15,044 nucleotides of DNA. Origin: Bacteroidales bacterium (GTDB lineage: Bacteria; Bacteroidota; Bacteroidia; Bacteroidales; Muribaculaceae). The stretch is taken from the NCBI GenBank assembly GCA_014800105.1, contig JAAVGQ010000086.1, forward strand, positions 9,869 through 24,912. The letters run 5' to 3'. Under the pieces are notes generated by a model that did no database searches, had not been told where the DNA came from, and saw only the letters and a list, made by a program, of their open reading frames with translations. Within the stretch, counting starts at the first letter, position 1, and each line of letters begins with the position of its first letter. Made by a program: the position numbers and the translations under genes. Below are positions 6,834 to 12,858 of the stretch, piece after piece.

Positions 6834-6863
6834 TCCATCCGTTTGTCTCCAGGTTGTGCCTAC

Positions 6864-6902
6864 AAAAAAATCGGCCTGCAAACCACACGGGTTTACAGGC
6901 CG
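6864..6902 (-). terminator. Rho-independent terminator of the catabolic operon
   Basis: On the minus strand the stem CGGCCTG (6902-6896) pairs with CAGGCCG (6878-6872). It is extended inward, after one mismatch, by five more pairs (6894-6890 with 6884-6880) around a 5-nt loop. The hairpin is followed directly by A and seven T residues (complement of 6870-6864). It lies 27 bp after the stop of the TIM-barrel gene and closes the five-gene cluster. Confidence 0.85.
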
Positions 6903-6928
6903 GTAAAAATGCTATCAAAGTGGAATGA

Positions 6929-7849
6929 TTACTTTGCGTAAGAGGGCTTAACGAAGTCTGATTCACGCAGGTAATCAGCATTCATCTTGACACCTTCCAT
7001 GATTGAATGTGAGCCGTCAGTGCCTTCCTGTTCTACAACGAAGCCTTCGAGACCGGCTACGTCTGACATGTTGAAGATGGGCTCGAAGTTAACCATACCG
7101 CTCTGTCCGAGCTCATAGAGGTCCTTGATGTGAAGGAGGTTGAAACGGCCGGGATATTTCTTGATCTGTTCTACAGGACTGTTCTGGCCCATTACTGCCC
7201 AGTAAACGTCCATTTCCCAGAACATATCCTCGGGGGCGATGTTCTCCATCATGTAGTCAATCCACATAGTATCACTACCGTCGATCTTCTTGAACTCGTG
7301 AGAGTGAGTGTGGTAGCCGTATTTCATGCCGGCTTCGTTCACTTTCTTACCCACGGCGCTGTGATAATCACAAATCACCTTAGCTTCCTCGAGGTTCTTG
7401 GGAACATTGGTCCAGGGTGACACGATATACTTCATGCCGGCAGCCTTGTGAGCGGGTATTGCTTCGTCCCACCACTTTAGAGCTTCCTCAAAGTTACCCG
7501 TTGCGAGCTCCTCAGCGTTGAGGGCGCGGGTAGCGTGAGATGAAAGGGCAGTGAGGCCTGCTTCTTCAAGGTCAGCCTTGAACTGCTCGGGCGTGATGCC
7601 ATAGAATTTTCCATTACCGTAGTTGGCAGCCTCAACTGCAGTGTAGCCCATCTCGCGAAGCTGGGGAAGAACCTCTGCGTGATTGTCAGCATAGCGTGCT
7701 GAGTCACCTAATACTTCGCGTATTGAGTATAGCTGGAGTGCAATCTCTTTGTCGGGAAGGGCGTTGTCAGCCTGCTGTTTTGGCTGGCAGCTCATGAGCG
7801 TGCCGGCCAAAACGAGTGAGACTGAAAGAATGCTTGACTTGATATTCAT
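6929..7849 (-). CDS. Lipoprotein of the sugar phosphate isomerase/epimerase (xylose-isomerase-like TIM barrel) family
   Basis: This 306-residue protein has a lipoprotein signal (LAGTLMSC, Cys21), so it should act in the periplasm. The body fits the AP-endonuclease-2/xylose-isomerase-like TIM barrel. Candidate metal ligands and acid/base residues are E73 (TAVEAANYG), the histidine cluster YHTHSHEF (179-186), WEMD (211-214), LLHIKD (238-243) and VVEQE (271-275). In DUF1080/Gfo-Idh clusters, members of this family have been linked to handling the enediol or keto-sugar intermediate (hydration or epimerisation). That is the likely role, but the exact reaction cannot be read from sequence. It is the last gene of the cluster, 17 bp after the DUF1080 gene, and is followed by the terminator at 6864-6902. 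Confidence 0.85.
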   Translation of the reverse strand: MNIKSSILSVSLVLAGTLMSCQPKQQADNALPDKEIALQLYSIREVLGDSARYADNHAEVLPQLREMGYTAVEAANYGNGKFYGITPEQFKADLEEAGLTALSSHATRALNAEELATGNFEEALKWWDEAIPAHKAAGMKYIVSPWTNVPKNLEEAKVICDYHSAVGKKVNEAGMKYGYHTHSHEFKKIDGSDTMWIDYMMENIAPEDMFWEMDVYWAVMGQNSPVEQIKKYPGRFNLLHIKDLYELGQSGMVNFEPIFNMSDVAGLEGFVVEQEGTDGSHSIMEGVKMNADYLRESDFVKPSYAK

Positions 7850-7866
7850 GACTCTATGATTTAAAA

Positions 7867-8763
7867 TTAGTCAAGCTCTTTAACGCGGATATTACGGTAC
7901 CACACGTCATCACCGTGGTCCTGGAGGCCAATGTAGCCCTCGTGGTTGGGTCCACCCATGTTGACGAGAAGGTTGTAAGCGCAGGGGAAGTCACCGTCAG
8001 GTTTGAACTTGCTGTCCTTAAGCATCTGCTTCCACTTCGGGGTCCACAAGTGGTACTCGAGAACGTTCTCGCCGTTCTGTGAGTGGATAACGGTGCCCTT
8101 GTAAACGGTAATCTTAGCCTTGTTCCACTCTCCGTGAGGCTTAGCGTTCTGGGGCTTGGCAGGAATCATGTCATAGAGTGATGCAGCCTGGCGGTTGCCG
8201 TCGATACCGAGCTTGGCGTCCTCGTGGTTATCGTTGTCGAGAACCTGATACTCTGAAGCTGACTGCCAGATGGGGAGGTATTCAGTCTCGCCGTCTTCAG
8301 TAGCTGTTGCTTCCTGAGCGAGGTAGAAGATACCTGAGTTACCGCCCTTTGAAATCTTGTATTCAAGTTCGAGCTCGAAGTTCTTGAACTTGTGGGGGAA
8401 GATGAGGTCGCCGCCACCTTCCATCTGAGCTTCGCCTGTACCTGAACCTATGAGGTGGATTGCACCGTCCTCTACGTTCCAGCTTGCGGGAGCTTCATCC
8501 TTACCGTAACCGCGCCAGTCACCGAGGGTCTCACCGTCAAAGAGGGTGATATAGCCGTCAGCATCGGGGGTGTACTTGCTCATGTCAGCCTGTGCCTTGT
8601 CAGCGATTTCATATTCGCCGCGCTTGGTGTCAGCTACGGGAGCTGCGCCTTCAGTCTTATTGCATCCGCATTCCTTGCAGCTGCAGTTGCAGTTACACTT
8701 GTTGCCGCCGCATGATGAAAGCATGGCAACAAGAACGCCTGCGAGTAATAATGATTTTTTCAT
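7867..8763 (-). CDS. DUF1080 (3-keto-glycoside lyase/hydrolase-type) lipoprotein with Cys-rich linker
   Basis: This 298-residue lipoprotein has signal LVAMLSSC (Cys18). Immediately after the lipidation site is a cysteine-rich stretch with Cys at 23, 25, 27, 29, 32 and 34. The DUF1080 beta-jelly-roll domain (PF06439) covers ~68-297. It opens with GYITLFDGETLGDWRGYG and includes the family features GNSGIFYLAQ (141-150), SEYQVLDN (170-177) and the closing QDHGDDVWYRNIRVKEL (281-297). Family members act on 3-keto-glycosides, cleaving the glycosidic bond by elimination. This copy and its upstream neighbour are clear paralogues with the same motif order. It starts 13 bp after the first DUF1080 gene and is followed 17 bp later by the TIM-barrel gene. 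Confidence 0.88.
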   Translation of the reverse strand: MKKSLLLAGVLVAMLSSCGGNKCNCNCSCKECGCNKTEGAAPVADTKRGEYEIADKAQADMSKYTPDADGYITLFDGETLGDWRGYGKDEAPASWNVEDGAIHLIGSGTGEAQMEGGGDLIFPHKFKNFELELEYKISKGGNSGIFYLAQEATATEDGETEYLPIWQSASEYQVLDNDNHEDAKLGIDGNRQAASLYDMIPAKPQNAKPHGEWNKAKITVYKGTVIHSQNGENVLEYHLWTPKWKQMLKDSKFKPDGDFPCAYNLLVNMGGPNHEGYIGLQDHGDDVWYRNIRVKELD

Positions 8764-8776
8764 TGCTTATTGTTGA

Positions 8777-9592
8777 TTATAATTCTTTTACGCGAATGTT
8801 GCGGATGAACACCTCGTCACCGTGATCCTGAAATGCAAAGTGACCGCTGTGCTTGTTGTTGAGGAGCTCGAATGCTTCGGGCCAAACCTCTGAGCCAAAC
8901 TTGCTGTTGTTGAGACGCTCAGTCCATTCGGGAGTCCACAGCTCGTATTCAACAACGAGTTCACCGTTCTGGTAGTGCTTAACCTTGCCGTCCTTAACAA
9001 CGACACGTGCCTGGTTCCATTCACCCCAGGGTTTAGAGTTCTGAGGATTTGCAGGAATCATGTCATAGAGTGAAGCTGACTGGCGGTTGCCGTCTACACC
9101 AAGCTTAGCATCGGGGTGGTTAACGTTGTCGAGAATCTGATATTCGGGAGCTGACATGAATGCCCAGTAAAGGTTGCCGTCAGCGTTTTTAGCCTCCTCA
9201 GCGAGATAGAAGAAACCTGAGTTTGCACCTTCGGTTACCTTCCAGTCAAACAGAACGTCGAAGTCTTCAAACTTGTGACCGAAAAGGATGTCGCCGCCTT
9301 CGCCTTCACCACGAACAAAGTGGAGGCAGCTGTCAGTGATGAGCCAGCGTTCGGGAACATGATCCTTGCCATATCCGCGCCATCCGTTCATGTTAGAACC
9401 GTCGAAAATTACGGTATAGCCTTCAGCATCAACGGGGAATTCTCCCATGGTTGACTCTTCGCCGGCACATTCGGTTGAGTAAGCAAGTGAAGCGGTAGCA
9501 GGTTCTTCAGCAGCCTTCTTGCTATTGCATGAGGGGGCAACTACTGCAAGTGAAACAATGGCAGCAGCCATTGAAAGAAAAGTCTTATTCAT
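8777..9592 (-). CDS. DUF1080 (3-keto-glycoside lyase/hydrolase-type) lipoprotein, first of tandem pair
   Basis: This 271-residue lipoprotein has signal LAVVAPSC (Cys22). The DUF1080 domain covers ~58-271, with VIFDGSNMNGWRGYG near the start, ANSGFFYLAEE (123-133), PEYQILDN (149-156) and FQDHGDEVFIRNIRVKEL (254-271). It lacks the cysteine tract of the downstream paralogue and has only one Cys in the linker (C42). The linker is short and rich in Ala/Glu. It is separated by 132 bp, carrying two hairpins, from the Tat-exported oxidoreductase gene upstream. It lies 13 bp ahead of the second DUF1080 gene, so these two are surely one transcript. By family it should cleave oxidised (3-keto) glycosides; substrate range is unknown. 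Confidence 0.88.
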   Translation of the reverse strand: MNKTFLSMAAAIVSLAVVAPSCNSKKAAEEPATASLAYSTECAGEESTMGEFPVDAEGYTVIFDGSNMNGWRGYGKDHVPERWLITDSCLHFVRGEGEGGDILFGHKFEDFDVLFDWKVTEGANSGFFYLAEEAKNADGNLYWAFMSAPEYQILDNVNHPDAKLGVDGNRQSASLYDMIPANPQNSKPWGEWNQARVVVKDGKVKHYQNGELVVEYELWTPEWTERLNNSKFGSEVWPEAFELLNNKHSGHFAFQDHGDEVFIRNIRVKEL

Positions 9593-9633
9593 TACTTTAA
9601 ATGAGTTGGTAGTTTAGGTAGGGGTTAAAATAT

Positions 9634-9670
9634 TTATAAGTAGCGGCCTGAAACAAGCCGCTACTTGTAA
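9634..9670 (-). promoter_or_regulatory. Strong intercistronic hairpin ahead of the DUF1080 pair
   Basis: TTATAAGTAGCGGC (9634-9647) pairs with GCCGCTACTTGTAA (9657-9670) over 14 positions, with one G:U pair, around a 9-nt loop. On the minus strand it is followed by AATATTTTAA, which is U-rich but not a classic T run. It lies 42 bp upstream of the DUF1080 start. It could be a partial terminator, an RNase barrier or a stability element setting protein ratios. The pairing is seen; the function is inference. Confidence 0.6.
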
Positions 9671-9693
9671 TAAAATTAGTTTAGTATGTGGGC

Positions 9694-9711
9694 CGTGCGC
9701 TGTTACGCACG
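9694..9711 (-). terminator. Short hairpin just after the Tat-exported oxidoreductase gene
   Basis: CGTGCG (9694-9699) and CGCACG (9706-9711) flank a 6-nt loop, 13 bp after the stop codon. There is no T tract behind it, so at most it is an attenuator or a 3'-end protector acting together with the hairpin at 9634-9670. Confidence 0.35.
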
Positions 9712-9724
9712 TTGAGACCGTCTA

Positions 9725-11215
9725 TTAAACCTGGGGCATCTCAGGGAGAGTCCAGCCGTCGCGATATACGGGCTTGATGAGGCGGGCAGCGAATTCACGA
9801 GCGTTAACAGGGTCAGTGTAAGTACGGTCGAAAGTGGGGTGACCTTCGTTGATTGAGAACTTATCCTCGATTACGTCGCGAACGGTTGCGTTCTCGGGAA
9901 TGTTGGTGAATACCATGTTCTCGCCATCCCAGTCAAGCCACTGGTTGAGGCCCTGCAGACGTACTGCAGCAACACCCATGGTGATCATTTCGTTGAGAGG
10001 ACCTGCATATGCGAAATCTGATTCACAGGGAACACGGTTTTCGGGGCTTTCCTTACATGCACGGATCCAGTCCTGCTGGTGGTGATCGTTAGGAACTACG
10101 CGGCACAACTGGGGAACTTCGGGTTCACGACCTGAGCAAAGGAAGGGATTGTAACCGTAAGTACCAACAACCATAGTATCCTTAGTACCGTAGAGAACTG
10201 ATACACCGTTGCCGTCGAATGACTTGCCTTCGGGCAGGTCAAGGGGCAGGTTGGGCATCAGGCCGCCGTCATACCAAGTGAGCTCACAGCCGGGAAGACC
10301 GAGCTTGGGCATGTTGTCGCGGGCGGGGAAACGGTAAGTGATCTTCTGGGCTGAGGGACATGCATCGCTCATGAGCATTGTAGAGCTACCGATAACTGCT
10401 TCGGGATAACCGAGCTCGAGACCACGGAAAGGAACCTGAAGAATGTGGTTGGCCATGTCACCGAGTGCGCCTGAACCGAAATCCCACCATCCACGGAAGT
10501 TCCAGGGAGTGTAAGCTGAGTTGTAGGGACGGAATTTAGCCGGGCCGATGAATGCTTCCCAGTCCATAGTCTTGGGCACTTTCATCACTTCTTTAGGAGC
10601 AGCCATACCCTGGGGCCAGATAGGACGGTTAGTGTAAGACTCGATGCGGGTTACCTCACCGATCTCACCGTTGCGGAGCCAGTTGATAGCCTGACGTGTG
10701 CCAGCGCTTGATGCACCCTGGTTACCCATCTGGGTAGCTACTTTGTGCTTTTTAGCGAGCTTGGTGAGAAGACGAGACTCGTAGGGATAGAGTGTCATGG
10801 GTTTCTCAACATATACGTGCTTGCCGTTAACGATAGCGTCGGCTGCGATGATAGCGTGAGTGTGGTCGGCAGTAGCAACCATTACAGCATCAGCGTCCTT
10901 GAGCATTTCGTCATACATCTTGCGGTAGTCGCTGTACTTTTTAGCGTTGGGGTAACGGTCAAATACACCCTTTGCATATTTCCAGTCACAGTCGCAAAGA
11001 CCGATGATATTCTCAGTTTCCATACCTCTGAGGTCAGCTGCACCACGGCCGCCTACACCTACACCGAGAATGTTGAGTTTGTCGCTGGGAGCAGTGTGTC
11101 CGGCTCCTGCAGCCTTACCAAATACTGATGGGGGAACAATGGTAGGTGCTACCATCATGCCTGCTAAAGCCATCCCGCTTTTCTTGAGGAAGCTTCTTCT
11201 AGAAAGTTCTGACAT
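9725..11215 (-). CDS. Tat-exported Gfo/Idh/MocA-family oxidoreductase
   Basis: This 496-residue NAD(P)-dependent sugar oxidoreductase begins with a twin-arginine signal (SRRSFLKK, 5-12, then a hydrophobic stretch to ~33). It should therefore fold with its cofactor in the cytoplasm and be exported to the periplasm. The Rossmann motif is GVGVGGRG (51-58), followed by ATADHTH (114-120) and the family hallmark VEKP (136-139), whose lysine is part of the catalytic site. The long C-terminal half is typical of Bacteroidetes members with an extended substrate domain. In the cluster it is the likely enzyme that oxidises the 3-OH of a glycoside, and may re-reduce the released keto sugar, using a bound cofactor. 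It is followed by the DUF1080 pair. Substrate specificity cannot be read from sequence. Confidence 0.9.
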   Translation of the reverse strand: MSELSRRSFLKKSGMALAGMMVAPTIVPPSVFGKAAGAGHTAPSDKLNILGVGVGGRGAADLRGMETENIIGLCDCDWKYAKGVFDRYPNAKKYSDYRKMYDEMLKDADAVMVATADHTHAIIAADAIVNGKHVYVEKPMTLYPYESRLLTKLAKKHKVATQMGNQGASSAGTRQAINWLRNGEIGEVTRIESYTNRPIWPQGMAAPKEVMKVPKTMDWEAFIGPAKFRPYNSAYTPWNFRGWWDFGSGALGDMANHILQVPFRGLELGYPEAVIGSSTMLMSDACPSAQKITYRFPARDNMPKLGLPGCELTWYDGGLMPNLPLDLPEGKSFDGNGVSVLYGTKDTMVVGTYGYNPFLCSGREPEVPQLCRVVPNDHHQQDWIRACKESPENRVPCESDFAYAGPLNEMITMGVAAVRLQGLNQWLDWDGENMVFTNIPENATVRDVIEDKFSINEGHPTFDRTYTDPVNAREFAARLIKPVYRDGWTLPEMPQV

Positions 11216-11283
11216 AGATTTTTAGGTGATTATGTTAGTAAATAATGTTGGTTTAATTCTTAAATTTTTTTGTTGTGACGACT

Positions 11284-11298
11284 CGGGGCTCAACCCCG
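11284..11298 (-). other. Small GC hairpin between the two oxidoreductase genes
   Basis: CGGGG (11284-11288) and CCCCG (11294-11298) flank CTCAA in the 142-bp gap. On the minus strand no T run follows it; an A run does. It is therefore unlikely to be a strong terminator, and read-through from 11358-12458 into 9725-11215 remains possible. Confidence 0.3.
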
Positions 11299-11357
11299 CT
11301 TCGTGTTATAAGTCAACCTCGCCGGCTGCTGGCCATGCAAGGTAGGGGAGTTCGTTC

Positions 11358-12458
11358 TCAATTATGCTCATGCTGGGGGACGGTGCCCTTGTGATTGCGG
11401 GGAAGGAGACCATAGCCGTCAGTCATGCGGCTGCGACGTTCTCTGATTTCCACCAGCTCCTGAAGGTTACCTATAGCCGGCATGGAATGTTGTGCAGCAT
11501 CCTCGAGCATAGCGTAGGCGGTCTGTGAGGCCACGGCCGAGTCTCTGAATGTGGGCATAGCGTCCGAACGCTTGCCGCTGATAATAGAGTTGGCCATGTG
11601 GTCAATGAGCTTGTCGATGTTCTTGCCGCCGAAGGGCTTCTCGATTTTCATTGTCTGCGTCACGCCGCGCAGTTCTACACACGCAGTTTTGAAATCATGG
11701 GTCATGCGGGCAATGCCCTTGGTGCCTATGATATCAATGTATGAATTGTGGGTCTGGTCCTTAGCCATGTGGCCATAGACAAAGCCCTGGGTAATGTCAA
11801 AAATCACGCCGTTCTCGAAGGTTCCGTGAGCCTGAAGCCACCATGGATCCTTGTAGCTCCACATTCTCACGCCCTGAGAGTGCCATGTGGCATACTCGCT
11901 GTCAGCATACCAGCGTGCAAGGTCAACATAGTGCATTCCGCAGTCATGGAACGCGGGACCCTCAGCTTCGTGACCCTCACCGGGAACGAGACCGGGAGTC
12001 ATGTGACACACGCGAATGATGGCGAGCTCACCAATTTCACCACTCTTGATGAAATTACGTATCGTGTTGTGATACCATGAGTTACGCAAATATAGATTGA
12101 CGGTGGCAAACTTATCGCTTGACTCGGCAAGCTTAACCATTTCCCACTCGTTTTCAGGGGTATCAGCGATAGGTTTTTCAGCTATGATATGTTTACCGGT
12201 AGCTATAGCTTTTCTTATGCACTCAGGACGGCTGTCAGCATAAGCGCAGAGAGCAACTACCTGCACCTCGGGATCCTCATAAACGTCGTCAACCCTTCCC
12301 GTAACCTTAGACCCGGGCGACAGCGCCTTGGCCAATGCACGGCAGGACTCGTCAACGTCACATACGTAAGCTACCTCATACTTGTCATTCTGCAAGAACT
12401 GATTCAAGTAGAAACGGCCCATACGTCCAAATCCTATTAAACCTACTTTTATTTTCAT
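11358..12458 (-). CDS. Cytoplasmic Gfo/Idh/MocA-family oxidoreductase
   Basis: This 366-residue protein has no signal peptide and starts directly with the Rossmann fold: MKIKVGLIGFGRMG (1-14) carries the GxGxxG NAD(P)-binding motif. ALCAYADSRPE (69-79) and AEKPIAD (93-99) follow the family plan, with the lysine of EKP as the expected catalytic residue. The putative substrate histidine lies in the segment GPAFHDCGMHYVDLARWY. The length fits inositol/glucose dehydrogenase-like members. As the promoter-proximal gene of the cluster it could reduce the 3-keto sugar after import, or oxidise an imported glycoside. Unlike its neighbours it should act inside the cell. A 142-bp gap separates it from the Tat-exported oxidoreductase; the same strand and related function argue for one operon. 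Confidence 0.88.
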   Translation of the reverse strand: MKIKVGLIGFGRMGRFYLNQFLQNDKYEVAYVCDVDESCRALAKALSPGSKVTGRVDDVYEDPEVQVVALCAYADSRPECIRKAIATGKHIIAEKPIADTPENEWEMVKLAESSDKFATVNLYLRNSWYHNTIRNFIKSGEIGELAIIRVCHMTPGLVPGEGHEAEGPAFHDCGMHYVDLARWYADSEYATWHSQGVRMWSYKDPWWLQAHGTFENGVIFDITQGFVYGHMAKDQTHNSYIDIIGTKGIARMTHDFKTACVELRGVTQTMKIEKPFGGKNIDKLIDHMANSIISGKRSDAMPTFRDSAVASQTAYAMLEDAAQHSMPAIGNLQELVEIRERRSRMTDGYGLLPRNHKGTVPQHEHN

Positions 12459-12607
12459 TCTTATTTCTAAGCGTTGTTCTATGATATAATGTCTTCCTGT
12501 GAGTTAATCGGCTTAAGTGACTGATTTATCGCACGTCGCGCGCCACATCCTGGCATGTAACCGGTGTGCCTGTGCTTGATTGAGTACTCTTAGAAGGTTT
12601 TTCAATG

Positions 12608-12615
12608 CAAATGTA
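12608..12615 (-). promoter_or_regulatory. Candidate -7 promoter element for the catabolic cluster
   Basis: On the minus strand TACATTTG matches TAnnTTTG. No TTTG is found 19-22 bp upstream, so the promoter would be weak or activator-dependent, as is common for regulated catabolic genes. It is the only match to this element that I found on this strand in the gap. Confidence 0.3.
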
Positions 12616-12661
12616 CATAAAATAAGTGTTAAACCCTTCAGCGAAGTCTTAAAAAATTACG

Positions 12662-12711
12662 AGCAAAATATGTTCTTAAACATAAAACATGTTTTAAAAC
12701 ATATTTTTGCT
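12662..12711. promoter_or_regulatory. AT-rich palindrome cluster, possible operator
   Basis: The outer arms AGCAAAATATGTT (12662-12674) and AACATATTTTTGCT (12698-12711) pair with a single bulge. Near the centre is the perfect 12-bp palindrome AAAACATGTTTT (12684-12695), with further AAACAT/ATGTTT half sites. It lies between the two divergent start regions, about 60-110 bp upstream of the predicted minus-strand start and about 135-185 bp upstream of the ilvE start. An operator is a reasonable guess; no regulator gene is in the window. Confidence 0.4.
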
Positions 12712-12806
12712 AAAATGTTCTTTAGGTTACCGGCGGTTATTCAGGAAGGTGTAAATCTCAATATTTATTGTTGTCCTAATCTAATATCTATAGTTCTTTT
12801 TATAAA

Positions 12807-12840
12807 TTTGTAGTTACTTAATATTTTATTGTTAACTTTG
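12807..12840 (+). promoter_or_regulatory. Bacteroidetes-type promoter for ilvE
   Basis: TTTG (12807-12810) and TAACTTTG (12833-12840) match the -33 TTTG and -7 TAnnTTTG elements. The spacing of 22 bp is slightly longer than the usual 19-21. Transcription would start near 12847, giving a leader of about 12 nt before the ATG at 12859. This rules against the in-frame upstream start at 12829. Confidence 0.65.
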
Positions 12841-12858
12841 TGGCAAAATTTTAACAAA

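Larger units (their letters stand above)
6236..6863. repeat. Gene-free island of short hairpins and C/T-rich direct repeats
   Basis: No convincing gene lies here; the ORFs present have low-complexity proline/leucine/arginine-rich products without family features. The stretch alternates small GC-rich inverted repeats with pyrimidine-rich segments. Several of the inverted repeats share a 3-nt loop. The pyrimidine-rich segments contain exact direct repeats of 14 and 18 nt and a diverged 24-25 nt repeat. This make-up differs sharply from the neighbouring coding DNA. It resembles intergenic clusters of REP-like or other dispersed elements, but no transposase is present in the window. The individual hairpins and repeats are listed separately. 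Confidence 0.6.
12459..12806. other. Gene-free divergent intergenic region upstream of the catabolic cluster and ilvE
   Basis: There is no credible ORF here. The part from about 12600 is AT-rich and holds a possible minus-strand -7 element (12608-12615) and an AT-rich palindrome cluster (12662-12711). The part nearer the oxidoreductase gene is less AT-rich and would be the ~140-nt leader if the minus-strand element is real. No riboswitch-like fold was recognised. Confidence 0.5.

Noticed and set aside
6079..6863. Integration site of a genomic island at the tRNA
   Set aside because: The odd island lies on the 5' side of the tRNA, not at its 3' end where integrases usually act. There is no integrase, and I found no repeat of the tRNA 3' end.
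6236..6863. CRISPR array
   Set aside because: The repeats are few, unevenly spaced and diverged, with no constant repeat/spacer period and no cas genes in the window.
6769..6981. 70-residue minus-strand ORF across the operon terminator
   Set aside because: It overlaps the end of the TIM-barrel gene and the intrinsic terminator, and has no family features.
10745..11128. 127-residue plus-strand ORF opposite the Tat-exported oxidoreductase
   Set aside because: It is entirely antisense to a well-supported coding region and has no recognisable features, so it is a shadow frame.
12580..12813. 77-residue plus-strand ORF in the divergent intergenic region
   Set aside because: It begins at a non-ATG codon and runs through AT-rich palindromic DNA up to the ilvE promoter. 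Its composition follows base content, so it is a chance ORF.
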